Counted from the stretch's first letter, positions 31,801-42,785 are shown. The stretch: 42,862 nt of DNA from Ministeria vibrans ATCC 50519 (GCA_943704425.1 CALSCP010001214.1:40744-83605), one strand, 5' to 3'. Notes: generated by a model from the letters alone, not told the origin. Program-made: numbers and translations.

Positions 31801-34800
31801 GCGACTGCACGGCCGCCTTTACGGGCCTCGACTGCTCCATCGAATTGACCCCCTGTGACTCGTTCCCGTGTCAGAACGGTGGCACGTGTGATGTATCGCT
31901 CCAGACCTTTGTGTGTACCTGTGCCGAAGACTTCACGGGCGCCATGTGCGAGTCGTTTGCCGGCGAGTGCACTTCGTCGCCTTGCCAGAACAGCGGTGTG
32001 TGTGTCGAGGCATCCGGCGGTGGCATCGAGTGCCAGTGTGTCTCGGGCTCGACTGGAGCCCTGTGCGAGGTGGTCATCGACGCGTGCGACTCGAGTCCGT
32101 GTGGCAATGGTGGCACGTGTACACCGCAGGGCCTTGTGCACTCGTGCGCCTGTGCACCCGGTTTCATGGGCGACTTTTGTGAACAGTCTGTGCAACCGTG
32201 CGACTCGTCGCCCTGTCTCAATGGCGCCTTTTGCGCCAACGACGGCTCTGATTTCTTCTGTGACTGCGGCAACACAGGCTATGCGGGCACAACGTGCGAG
32301 ATTTTCCTGGGCACCAACACCGACTGTGACTCGTCGCCGTGCCACTTTGGCGCCGAGTGCTTTTCGGGCGAGTTTGGTCTCGAGTGCTTTTGCGACGCCG
32401 GCTTTGAGGGACTCTTGTGTGAGACTAACATTGACGAGTGTGCCTCGCAACCATGCCTCAACGACGCCACCTGTGTCGACGGCGCCAACAGCTTCAGTTG
32501 CTCGTGCACCTCGGGGTTTACGGGCTCGCGCTGTGAAAACGACCTGAACGAGTGCGACTCGTCACCTTGCATCAATGGCGGGGCCTGTGTCAACAGTCCC
32601 AACCGCTTCTTCTGCACGTGTCCCTCGGGCTTCTTTGGTCTCACTTGCGAGGCGACGGGCTGTTCGCCCAACCCTTGTCAGAACGGTGGTACATGTTCGT
32701 TCAATGGCGCTGCCCAAGAGCTCTTGTGTGCCTGTGCGACTGGCTACACAGGTGACTACTGCGAGGTTGAGATTGATCATTGTGCGTCGGATCCGTGTGA
32801 TGCAAGTAACACCCTCTCGTGTGCCAGTTCCGTCGCCGGCTACGCGTGTTCGTGTCGCGCTGGCTACACCGGCATCACATGCACCGTGGACATTGACGAG
32901 TGTGCGTCGTCGCCTTGTCAGAACACGGGCACGTGCAACAACCACATTGACTCTTTCACGTGCACCTGTCCACCGGGTACGACCGGCGACCTCTGCGAGA
33001 ACAACTTCAACGAGTGTGCTTCGAACCCGTGCTTCAACGCGGGCACCTGCATGGACGGTATTGACTCGTACACGTGCGTATGCGTCGCGGGCTTTACTGG
33101 TCTCAAGTGTGGTGAAAACATTGACGACTGTGCTTCTCAGCCGTGCATCAATGGCGCAACCTGCCTTGACTCTGTCAATTCGCACAGTTGCACTTGTCGT
33201 CCGGGATTCACAGGCGACCACTGTCAAACGGAGTTTGACGAGTGTGCGTCGTCGCCGTGTTTCTTTGGTGCGACGTGTACCGATGTTGAAAATGGATTTA
33301 TGTGTACTTGTAGCATGGGCTACACCGGCTCGACGTGTGCCTTTGACATTGACGACTGTGTATCGCTGCCCTGTGCCCACGGTGGCACCTGTACCGACAT
33401 GCTCAACGACTTTGCGTGTGCGTGTGCCGCGGGCTTTACCGGTACTCGCTGCGAGTCGGAGTTCATCGAGTGTGCGTCATCACCATGCCAGAACGGCGCT
33501 ACTTGTGTCGAGGGCGCCAATTCGTTTTCGTGTCAGTGCGTGCTGGGCCACACGGGCGTGCTATGCGAGTCGCAAATTCTCGAGTGTGCCTCGACTCCGT
33601 GTCGCAATGGCGCTACCTGCGTAGACATGCTTGATGGCTACAACTGCGTGTGTGTGGCGGGATTCACAGGCGACGAGTGTGGCGTTGAGATTAGCGAGTG
33701 TCTATCGTTTCCCTGTCAAAACGGCGGTCAGTGTGTCGATGGACTCAATGAGCACACGTGTGAGTGCGAGGCGGGCTTTACGGGCTCCGAGTGCGAGGTG
33801 GACATTGACGAGTGCACGTCGCAACCGTGTCAGGGCGGTGGCACGTGCACGCCGGGCAACAACCAGTACACGTGTACCTGTCGTGCGGGTCTCTTTGGTG
33901 CCAACTGCGAGTCGTCCAGTTGCACGCCCAATCCATGTGTCCAGGGCACTTGTTCGCTCGTGAACAACGAAGCACAGTGTGCCTGCGACGCCGGCTACAC
34001 CGGAGCCTTTTGCGACGTTGAGATTGACCATTGTGCGTCATCACCGTGTGTCGCGGACCAGTCTATCTCGTGTTCGGTGGTCAACAATGCGCCCGTGTGC
34101 GTGTGCCACGGAGGATTCACTGGCGATCGATGCGAGTCGAACATTCTCGAGTGTCTCTCGCAGCCGTGTAAGAATGGCGGAACGTGTGTCGATGCCGAAA
34201 ACTCTTATGCGTGTGTGTGTGCCACGGGCTACACCGGAGCCGATTGCCAGACCAACGTGAACGAGTGCGCGTCGCGTCCATGTCGCAATGGCGCCACTTG
34301 CGTTGACGGCGATGCATCCTTTGTGTGCATCTGTCGCACCGGCTACACCGGTGACCTGTGCGACGCAGACATTGGCGAGTGCACTTCGTCACCGTGTCAA
34401 AATAGCGCCACCTGCAACGAACTGGTCAACTCGTACGCGTGCACGTGTGCGGCGGGATTCACCGGTACACACTGTGCCAACGACATTGACGAGTGCGCCT
34501 CGAACCCGTGCGTCAATGGCGCTACCTGTGTCAATGGTATTGACATGTACTCGTGCACCTGCGCGCCGGGCTACACCGGCAACGAGTGCGCGGTGAACAT
34601 TGACGAGTGCAACTCGTCGCCTTGTCAGAATGGTGCCACTTGCATCGACATGGTGTCGAGCGCGTCGTGTGTGTGCGTCGTGGGCTACACCGGTAGCATG
34701 TGTGAGTCGAATATTGACGAGTGTGTGTCGTCGCCGTGTCTTAATGGTGGTAATTGCATTGATGCGCTGGACGCTTTTTCGTGCTCGTGTGCGGCGGGTT

Positions 34801-37800
34801 TTACCGGCGAACTGTGTGCGACGAATCTGGACGATTGTGTATCGATGCCCTGTCAGAATGGTGGTTCCTGTGTGGACGGAGCGAACGCGTATCAGTGTGC
34901 GTGTCCCGCGGGCTTTGACGGACTTCACTGCCAGTCGAGTGGCTGTTCGCCCAACCCGTGTGTTGAGGGATCGTGTGCCCTTGTGAACGGTACCATTGCA
35001 TGTACATGCGATGAGGGCTTCACGGGTGCTCTGTGTGACGCCGAAATTAACCTGTGCGACTCGTCGCCATGTGTCGCGGCGAACACGGCCCAGTGCGTGT
35101 CGGGCGATGGTGTGTACACTTGCCAGTGTCAGGCGGGATTTAATGGTGACGCGTGCGAGGTCAATGTTGACGAGTGTGCCTCGATGCCGTGTGTCAATGC
35201 GGCGACCTGCGTGGACGGCACCAATGGTTATGCATGTGCTTGTCAGACTGGCTACACGGGTGTGCAGTGCGAGACGGACATTGACGAGTGTGCTTCGTCG
35301 CCGTGTCTCAATGACGCCCCTTGCTCGACACCCTCGAGTGGTCTCTTTGCCTGCGCCTGTGCCGGTGGCTTCGCGGGCGCCCGATGCGAGTCGAACATTG
35401 ACGAGTGTGCGTCGTCGCCGTGCACCAACGGCGGTACATGCGAGAATGGACCGAATCACTGGTCGTGTGTGTGCATTGGCGGGTTCACGGGCGACCAGTG
35501 CGAGACGGAGTTTGACGAGTGTGCGTCGATGCCGTGTCTGCACGCTGGTTCGTGCGCCGACACAGTTAACGGCTATGTGTGCACGTGTGCTGTTGGCTAC
35601 ACGGGCAGTCAGTGCTCGGCAAACATTGACGACTGTGCCACAAATCCGTGTCAGAATGGCGCCACTTGTGTGGACATGGTCGACGCGTATGCTTGTGTGT
35701 GCGACGCGGGCCTCACCGGCGACAAGTGCCAGTCGATCATTGGCGGGTGTGCTTCGGCGCCCTGTGTGAGTGCCAACACACTGTCGTGCACCAGTGCCTC
35801 CATTGACTATACGTGCACGTGCAAGACGGGCTTCACGGGTTTGCAATGCGAGTCGGCTATTGATGACTGTGCCTCGGAGCCGTGTGCCAACGGTGGCACC
35901 TGCCTCGATCAGCTGAGCGGCTACTCATGCGTGTGTGCAAGTGGATTTGGCGGTATTGGCTGTGTCAACAACGTCGATGAGTGCTTGTCCATGCCCTGTC
36001 TCAATGCGGGTACCTGTGTGGACGCGATCAATGGCCATACATGTACCTGCGTGACTGGCTTCACGGGCGACGCGTGCGAGACGAACATTGATGAGTGCGA
36101 GGGGATCGCACCGTGCGCGAATGGTGGCACTTGCGTGGACGCAGTCAGCAGCTACGTGTGCGTGTGTGCCTCGGGCTACACGGGTGCCGTGTGCGCTGTG
36201 GACGTGGACGAGTGCGAATCGTCGCCGTGCCAGAACGGAGGAACGTGTACTGATTCGGCCGATGCCTATGTGTGCGAGTGTGCTACAGGCTTTGCGGGCT
36301 TTTCGTGCGAGAGTGACCAGGTACCATGTGACTCGTCACCATGCGTGAATGGCGCAACGTGTGTCGGCAAAGGGCTCGCCTGGTCATGCTCGTGCTCGCC
36401 AGGATACACGGGTGCTCAGTGTGAAGCAGACATTGACGAGTGTGCGTCGGATCCGTGTGCGAACGGAGGCACCTGCTCTGCCCCACAAGTGGGCGAATTC
36501 GCGTGTGTGTGCTCGACGGGTTTCAACGGACCCCAGTGCCAGTTCCCCGACGGCGACTGTTCGTCGTCGCCGTGTCAGAATGGCGGAACATGCAGCACGG
36601 TGGTTTCGGCGAGTGTGTGCGCATGCATGCCGGGCTACACCGGCGCCCAATGTGAGGTGAACATTGATGAGTGTTTGTCTATGCCATGTCAGAATGGCGC
36701 TACATGCGTCGACGCAGTCAATGGCTACTCGTGCACCTGTGCTGCAGGGTTTACGGACACAACCTGTGCGACGATGTTCACCGAGTGTTCGTCGAGTCCG
36801 TGTTTGTCGGGGGGTACCTGTGTGCAAGGCAGTGGGATGTACACGTGCACGTGTGTGCCGGGCTTTGTGGGCGACCACTGTGAGTACGAAGAGGGATCGT
36901 GCGACAGTGCGCCGTGCCTCAATGGCGCCGAGTGTGTCGTGGCGGGCGGCGGCGGCGCGTCGCGTCGTCGTCGTGGTGCGGGTGACTCGTACACGTGCAA
37001 TTGTTTGGCGGGCTACACGGGCGTGCATTGTGAGTCGGACATTGACGAGTGCGCGTCCACACCGTGTACCAATGGCGGCACCTGTGCCCAGTCGGTGGTT
37101 GGTTTGTACGCGTGCACTTGTGTTCCCGGCTTCACGGGGGTGTCGTGTGCCGTCAACATTGACGACTGTGCGTCGACTCCCTGCGCGAACGGCGCTACGT
37201 GTGTGGACGGAGTCAACGGGTACGTGTGCACCTGTGCGTTAGGCTTCACCGACAGCAACTGTCTGACGGACATGGACGACTGTGCGTCATCACCGTGCGT
37301 GTCACTTGGCACAGCGTCGTGCGGAAATCTAGTGGGTAGCTATGCATGCGCATGCAAAGCAGGCTACACAGGTGATCGGTGCGAGACGGATATTAACGAG
37401 TGTGCATCGAACCCGTGTGTGAACCAGGGGGTGTGCACACAGCCGAGTGCGAACGAGTGGAAGTGTGTGTGTCCGCCAGGCTTTGCGGGCGACCGTTGCG
37501 AGGCGAACAACGACGAGTGTGCGTCATCACCGTGTCTCAATGGGGCGGTGTGTGCAGATGGTTTTAATGGGTTCGTCTGTCAGTGTGCACTCGGGTTTAC
37601 GGGGACGATGTGCGAGTCGGAGCTGAAGGAGTGTGCGTCGTCACCGTGTCAGAATGGTGCGTCATGTACCGAGGTGGGTGTTGTCTTTGAGTGTGCATGC
37701 CCCGCGGGCTACACGGGTTCGCAGTGTGAGACTGACATTGACGAGTGTGCGTCGTCGCCGTGCCAGAATGGTGGCACGTGCGTGAACGCTCTTGCGGGCT

Positions 37801-39383
37801 TCACGTGTGTGTGTGCCTCGGGATCGACATTGGTGAGTGCGACGTACTGCAACGACATTAGCAGTGTGACGGTCATTCCAGCGGGCACGACGACCACCCT
37901 GACCAACGCAAATGGAAACGTGTCCATTTCGGTGCCGGCATTTGCCGTGAGCAGTCCCACCAACATCCAAGTGTCGGTACTGACCAACAGCGAGTCGTCG
38001 AACGCCATTGACAAGACGTCACTTCCGAGTGCGTCCACGAGCGTGTCGGTAGTGCTGCTGCCGCACGGAACAACCTTTGCATCGCCCGTGTGCATAACGA
38101 TTCCGGTGCTGAAGACGGCGATCGAAGATGGCACCCTTAAGGTGTACAAGGCGTCGAGTGCCTCGTCGGACGACTGGGTTGAGCTGACGGTGACGTCAAC
38201 GAACCTGGCTGCGAGCACTGCGACGATCTGTGTGACGTCGTTCAGTGTGGTGACGTCGACGGGCGGTACGAGTGGGTCGGGCCAGACGGGCGCGGGTGGT
38301 GGTGTTTCGATTGGTGTGGTGGCGGGCATTGCGGGTGCAGTCATTGGCGTGCTGGCGATCGTCCTCATTGTGTGGTATATGCGCAACCGCTCGCCCAACA
38401 ACCCCATGGTGGTGGGCAAGTCGCGCAATGACATTGAGATGGCCGCGTACGGCTACAGCAAGAAGAACAAGCGGAGACAGTCAGAGCGCACGTTTGCCGC
38501 AAACGAAGAGGGTGCCTTCCTGTTCCACGTGGACAACGACATGGACGAGTCGTCGCCGTTGCAGTCACCGGCCAGCGCCATTCGCAACGTGGCCCCCGAG
38601 GCGCTGTACGACGCTGACCGTGCGCGTGCGGCGAAGCCCTCGCAGTTCCTGGCACCCCCGGCACCCGCCGCTGCTTCGTCGACGAGCGACACTCTCGACT
38701 TTGCTGAGCCCGACGTGGAGAAGCCGACGTTGGTGCTGACTGGTGGTGCAGCGCCTCGCGACTCGTCTGCCGATGCCAAGCCGACGTTGGTGCTGACTGG
38801 TGGTGCAGCGCCTCGCGACTCGTCTGCCGATGTGGCCGTGCCCAAGCCAACCTTGATCCTGTCGGGTGGTGCGGCGCCGCGCGACTCGTCTGCCGACGCA
38901 GCTGTGACCCCGTTGCTGGCGGCACCACCCTCGGCCAACCCGTTCCGTGTGGGCCACGCCGGGCTATTCCTCAATGCACCTGAGTCGTCGTCGGATGCGC
39001 CTGCAGCCGCACCGGCGGCGCCGGGCGTGTTCACATTCAACACAGTCCCTGGCGAGTCTGAGTCGACGGATGTGGGGTCACATCCGCCGGCGATTGAAAG
39101 TCTCTCGTTCAACTCGGAGACGGACGACATCACGGCACTGTCGCCGGCCGACTCTTCCGCCGCACCACCTGCGCTCGACATGAGCTCGTACCTCAACCGC
39201 CGCGCATCGCTTATGCTGGGTGAGGACACCGAGCTCGAGCCAGCGCCTGTCGAGCCAGCCGTTGATATGAGCACATACCTTAACCGTCGAGCATCGCTTC
39301 TGCTTGGTGAGGATGTCGAAGTGGACGACGACAACGACGATGCGGTCGATGTCGGTGTTGCTAATGATGAAGAGGGGTGTTGA
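28155..39383 (+). CDS. Giant single-pass receptor with about 72 EGF repeats
   Basis: Exons 28155-28214 (signal peptide, MNGSLVLFAFLLALASA), 28863-29018 and 29178-39383 give about 3473 aa. Two EGF units at residues 25-110 are followed by an unassigned Cys-containing domain (about 110-240), then 70 EGF units (240-2960). I counted these by the Cx(S/N)xPCxNGxxC opening. Many begin D-I-D-E-C and have CxC..GYTG, the calcium-binding form seen in Notch-type proteins. After the last EGF (about 2960-3105) comes a beta-rich domain with NGNVSISVPAFAV and PHGTTFASPVCITIPV that looks like a ZU5 domain. A membrane helix at about 3112-3140 (VSIGVVAGIAGAVIGVLAI) is followed by a 330-residue tail. The tail has a basic stretch, three KPTLVLTGGAAPRDSSAD-like repeats, an NPF motif, and two DMS.YLNRRASL.LGED repeats near the end. 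There are no Notch LNR repeats, so it is Notch-like only in its EGF array. It is likely an adhesion or signalling receptor. Confidence 0.9.
28215..28862. other. Long first intron of the EGF-receptor gene
   Basis: 648 bases with a short CT run near the donor (28228-28250), a GC-rich island at about 28455-28690, a poly-T run at 28803-28831 and a CT-rich acceptor side. The island follows a TTACAG acceptor-like site and starts in the right phase, but reaches an in-frame TGA after about 36 codons with no good donor before it. It may be an alternative exon or noncoding. Confidence 0.45.
29101..29138. repeat. AC then CT repeat in intron 2 of the EGF-receptor gene
   Basis: Short AC run followed by a CT run within intron 29019-29177. 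Confidence 0.9.
32650..35790 (+). repeat. Higher-order repeat of EGF blocks
   Basis: The unusual pair of a (T/S)xC(S/T)PNPC unit followed by an E-I-(D/N)-x-C unit with an extra SC or QC in place of the NG-x-x-C core occurs at about 32656, 33915 and 34938. The second kind appears again near 35748. The spacing (about 1.26 and 1.02 kb, 11 and 9 EGF units) indicates that blocks of about ten EGF repeats were duplicated. Confidence 0.7.
38718..38900 (+). repeat. Three tandem 60-bp units in the receptor tail
   Basis: Units begin near 38721, 38771 and 38843 and encode KPT(L)(V/I)L(T/S)GGAAPRDSSAD. The first two are identical at DNA level over about 50 bases, and the third has diverged at synonymous sites. 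Confidence 0.85.
39178..39320 (+). repeat. Duplicated YLNRRASL motif at the receptor C-terminus
   Basis: Two units (39178-39234, 39264-39320) encode DMS-x-YLNRRASL-x-LGED. The codons differ while the protein is nearly identical, which suggests selection on the peptide. RRAS is a consensus site for cAMP-dependent protein kinase or related AGC kinases. Confidence 0.85.
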
Positions 39384-39582
39384 TTGCACAAAGAGATCGA
39401 GATTGAGTGAGAGAAGGAGAGACTGACAGATACAGAGTGAGAGAGACAGAGAGAGGGAGAGAGAGAGACATACTTTCTAATCCATTTTTAAAAGTACAAT
39501 TCCATAATAATAATTATTTTTTACAACTTTCGTCGAAATAATAAGTTAAGGTGTGTTTAATAATATGTTAGAGAGGGTAAAG
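39384..39582. other. Convergent region between the EGF receptor and the HDAC-like gene
   Basis: 199 bases between the two stop codons. The first part is a degenerate GA repeat (to about 39470) and the rest is AT-rich. It must hold both 3' UTRs. Confidence 0.6.
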
Positions 39583-40276
39583 TCACTGGACAAAACGTTG
39601 CATAGAGAGGGAAGCGAGAGCGTGAGTGGCAGTGAGGGTGTCATCGTCGGCCTGGCTGAGCGGGAGTCGGGGCAGTGGGACAAGCGGGGCCCACTGATGG
39701 GCGACGGCACGCATGACGCCGATGGCGGAGAAGCAGGGAGGCTGAGTGATGATGTGGGGGGGCAAAGAGATGATGTGGTCGGCGGCGGTGGTGGCAGAGA
39801 GAGTGAGAAGGAGAGACTCGACGCAGGCAGAAGGGCTACTGGTGGTGGTGGCAGCGGCGGGGGAGAGCATGGAGTCGAGGAGAACGAGGATGCGGCCATG
39901 CGGTGTGTGTGTGCGGATAGTAGAGACGAGGTTAGCCCAGGTGTCCGGGTGAAGAATCAAGTCGAAGGAGATGTGAACAATAGTGGTGTGTGGGATGAAC
40001 GAGTCGAGTAACGGGGCGACAATGTTGCGGGTTGCTGAGGCGTAGTCGCTGTCGGAGACGTGAAGGGTACCGCCGCTCGCCACAAGGGGAATGTTGGCGT
40101 TGGTGCGAGTAGAGCCCACGGAGGCAATGTGATCGCGGGCGTGGCTGGTAGCCTCGCCGTGAAGCGAGATGGTGAGAACAGAGGCGTCGTTGCCCAGGTG
40201 CCATTCCGTGTTGCGCGCATGTCGGTTGCCGATGCTCACAATGGCAACGCGGGTTGCATCGCCACCGCTGGCGCAC

Positions 40277-40313
<37 letters not shown>

Positions 40314-41752
40314 GAATGGTACGCGCGGCGAGGACTGCGTGGTTAAAGATGGGGGTCGTTGGGGTGGTGGGGTTGCTGGAGAGAGTGGGCGCAACAATGG
40401 CTAAGCCACTGGCGCATTGTTGTTGAGCGAGACGCATTGCGAGGTGTGCGACCGAGCTTGCTGAGAGACGAGCGCACACGTCAGTGGTGTGTCGTGCAAT
40501 GAAATCGTTGGGGTAGACGAGACGCAGGACATCGTCAGTGGCAATGGTACCGTCGACAAGACAACCGTCATGAACGGCCGACTCGATGGACTGACGAATG
40601 GTGGCAAGGGCAGCGTGGGGGCCGGAGCATGAGCACTCGGGCATGGCCAAGGAGGTGCGCTCGGCGCGCACCTTGGGAACGTATCGCCGGGGTGTCCACG
40701 ACGTGGCCGTGGCAGTGGCAGTGGCGTTAGCGGTGGAGGGGAAGGAGGAGGACACGGTCGTCTGTGGCGATGCGGTGGTTGACTTTGTGGCTCTGACGGG
40801 GGTTCGGCCCACCGGTGGTTGGTGAAGTCTGGTGAACATCTTGAGGCGTTGTTCGAGAACACGCTTGAAGCGGTCGGCGGTTTGGGTGGGGGAACTCCAG
40901 GAGCCGGCGCGTGGACGGGAGGAGCACTTTGCCTTGGCAACGCGAAACCGGGAGGGAGTCGGGACGCCCGTGATGGACAGGGTTGGGGGCGGAGGGGACG
41001 ACGGCAGCGACGATGAGGGTGATGGTGTCGCGTGGGGCGGCGGGGACGGAGAGATCTTTTTCAGGAAAATGGGCACTGACGAGTGGGAGAGAGAGCGACG
41101 TCTGCAAAAGGTACGATTAAAATAGATGAGACCGACGGAGGTGAGCAATGCTGCGAGGAGAGAGCCGCGCGCACTGCATGTAGGATAACAGCACATGGTG
41201 CAAGGTATGGGAGGCGCGGGAATGCGGGAAGCGGGCGGAGAAGAGTCGAATGGAACGCAAAAAGTGAAGACATTCCTCTGACAGATGAAAGTTGACGTCA
41301 GTACGCCCATTCTTGAATTTTTGCGCTGACTTTGGCATAAGCCGGTTGGGGGAGAAAGAGGACGGCAGACGGCACACGCTTTGCGGGTTGTTGTCGGTGA
41401 GAGGGGTGGGGGTGTGGGAAAGTGGAAGAGGAAGAGCTGAACGCAGCGGGAAGGGCAGAGGCGACGGAGCAAAGAGGCAAAGTGCCCGAATTCAGTGGGC
41501 TCTGTGTTGATCAAGTGCATACCTGCCGGAATGGTGCTGCCTCATGACCGCCTGCACTTGCTCGTGCACAGGGGCTGCGCTGTTGAGTGACATGGCGGGC
41601 GACTGTGGTCTGCGGGTGGGCGGAGAGGCGGGGGACGAGGGTGCTTCCGTCGCGCGGAATGTCACCACTTTGCTGATCAATGTCGCTTGTTCGACGGGCG
41701 TTACGTCGAGGCTCTTGCGGCGTTGACGTTCTCCACCCTCGACTTGGGGCAT
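39583..41752 (-). CDS. Degenerate class II histone deacetylase-like protein (probable pseudoenzyme)
   Basis: Exons 41523-41752 and 39583-41101 give 582 aa. Residues 1-225 are basic and Pro/Ser-rich, with RRKSLD near the start. From residue 230 the order of segments follows a class IIa HDAC domain: ECSCSG-PH, TIRQSI, ATDDVLRLVYPNDFI (like the TLEELQTVHSE segment), SSVAHLAMRLA, APTLSSN in the place of RPPGHHA, FNHAVLAARTIQQQ, VAIVSIGNRHARNTE in the place of the VDWDVHHGNGTQ block, DASVLTISLHGE, SDYASATRNIVAPL, VHISFD in the place of VSAGFD, GRILVLLDS, and IGVMRAVAHQW at the C-terminus. The catalytic His pair and most zinc ligands are therefore gone; only the late Asp is in place. A run of about 12 Gln sits mid-domain. 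A scaffold or transcriptional regulator role is inferred. The start codon at 41752 is the first ATG after which the frame leads to a matching splice phase. Confidence 0.7.
40278..40314. repeat. GTT triplet repeat coding poly-Gln in the HDAC-like gene
   Basis: About 12 uninterrupted GTT units on the + strand, read as CAA (Gln) codons on the minus strand, placed after the FNHAVLAARTI segment. Confidence 0.95.
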
Positions 41753-41974
41753 TGTGCACAGAGAAGGAAAAGTGAGCAAAGCCGAATTACAAAAGTGTGT
41801 CTTATCTTATCATTTCCTTCGGGAAGTGATCTTGATTTTTCAAATCTGTAGTTCATGTTCTGAATAAATTATTGATCACTCAATTACTCAATATTCATCG
41901 AAGATCGCATTCTTTTGCGTTCTCTTCTGCACCTTCATCCTCTCGCGTGTACCCGAGTCATTGATCTGCGTGTC
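41753..41974. promoter_or_regulatory. Divergent intergenic region between the HDAC-like gene and COMMD10
   Basis: 222 bases between start codons, AT-rich around 41800-41895. It should contain both promoters. No motif is clear enough to name. Confidence 0.5.
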
Positions 41975-42103
41975 ATGTCGAAACTCGTTCTGGAATTGAC
42001 ACCCAACTTGCAAAAAGGCGTGAGCCAAATTAACGAATGTTCGGAGAAGCTCGGCGTTGTCTTGGGCCGTATTGTCAGCAAATTGCATTTGAGGGTCAGT
42101 CGT

Positions 42104-42138
<35 letters not shown>

Positions 42139-42573
42139 TGTATTATTATGAATGGTGATTATTTGTCTTAATGAGACACATCGTGAGTGTGTGCGGGTGT
42201 GTATGTGTGTGCGTGCGTTGGTGCAGACTGTGTGTTGCGGTGTGTCGATGTGTGGATATGTGTGGGGTGTGAGTGAGGAGATACTCTGAGCGTATTGACT
42301 GAACCTGCTCCTTGTTCGGAACCGTCTGGCTTTGAACACCCAGCATGGCGTGTGTGTGGGCCACGCCGTTGGTGTGTGTTGGTCGCTGTGAGATGGCAAC
42401 CGTTGAATAACACTCAAAAACGTTTCATTTTCGTTTTCCTTTTTTTTTTTTTTTGACATTAGGACGAAAGAGCATTCAGCGCAGAAGAAGAACAGTCTCT
42501 TGCCGATGTGCTTGGCATTGGGGAGGAGTCGGTTGCGCTTGTGATTGAGACAGCGTCCTATCTATTTCAAGAG
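41975..42573 (+). CDS. COMMD10: COMM-domain protein COMMD10, N-terminal part (continues past window)
   Basis: Exons 41975-42094 and 42463-42573 encode the first 77 residues; the next donor is at 42574 and the rest lies outside. COMMD10 is a subunit of the ten-membered COMMD ring of the Commander complex, which works with retriever and CCC in endosomal recycling and also affects cullin ligases. The N-terminal helical domain matches: LGVVLGRIVSKLHLR, then FSAEEEQSLADVLG and SVALVIETASYLFQE, parallel to the KLHLK, F.EEEEEKL and LVLETI.FILEQ segments of COMMD10. The COMM domain itself is not in the window. The start is the only ATG before the conserved region in this frame. Confidence 0.8.
42105..42134. 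repeat. TG repeat in the first COMMD10 intron
   Basis: About 14 TG units, ten bases after the donor at 42095. More irregular TG-rich sequence follows to about 42270. Confidence 0.9.
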
Positions 42574-42639
42574 GTAACACAAGAAGTTCTCTTTTGCTTA
42601 GTGCGTCTCGATTGTTTCTCTCTCTCTCTCACTTTGTCT

Positions 42640-42785
42640 TCTCTATCACTTTGCTTTTCTCTCTCACCACTTTGTCCTCTCTATTGCTTTGCTTTTCTCT
42701 CTCACCACTTTGTCCTCTCTATCACTTTGCTTTTCTCTCTCACCACTTTGTCCTCTCTATCGCTTTGCTTTTGTCTCATCACTTT
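42640..42785. repeat. Minisatellite of about 38 bp in a COMMD10 intron
   Basis: About 3.5 copies of a CT-rich unit containing CTCTAT(C/T)(A/G)CTTTG and CACCACTTTGTC cores. Similar CTCTATCACTTT sequences occur at 7404-7480 and 23885-23960 in other introns. It is followed by a pure CT tract at the window end (42818-42857). Confidence 0.85.

Noticed and set aside
29690-37850. CRISPR-like direct repeats
   Set aside because: The periodic similarity of about 114 bases is the EGF coding repeat, with codon-level drift and no conserved repeat/spacer structure.
28155-39383. Direct partnership of the EGF receptor tail with the PTB-filamin protein
   Set aside because: I see no NPxY motif in the tail, only NPF and NNPM, and the genes are 20 kb apart. 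There is no evidence beyond both being in the window.
28155-39383. Calling the EGF receptor a Notch orthologue
   Set aside because: LNR repeats, the heterodimerisation domain and intracellular ankyrin repeats are all missing; only the EGF array is shared.
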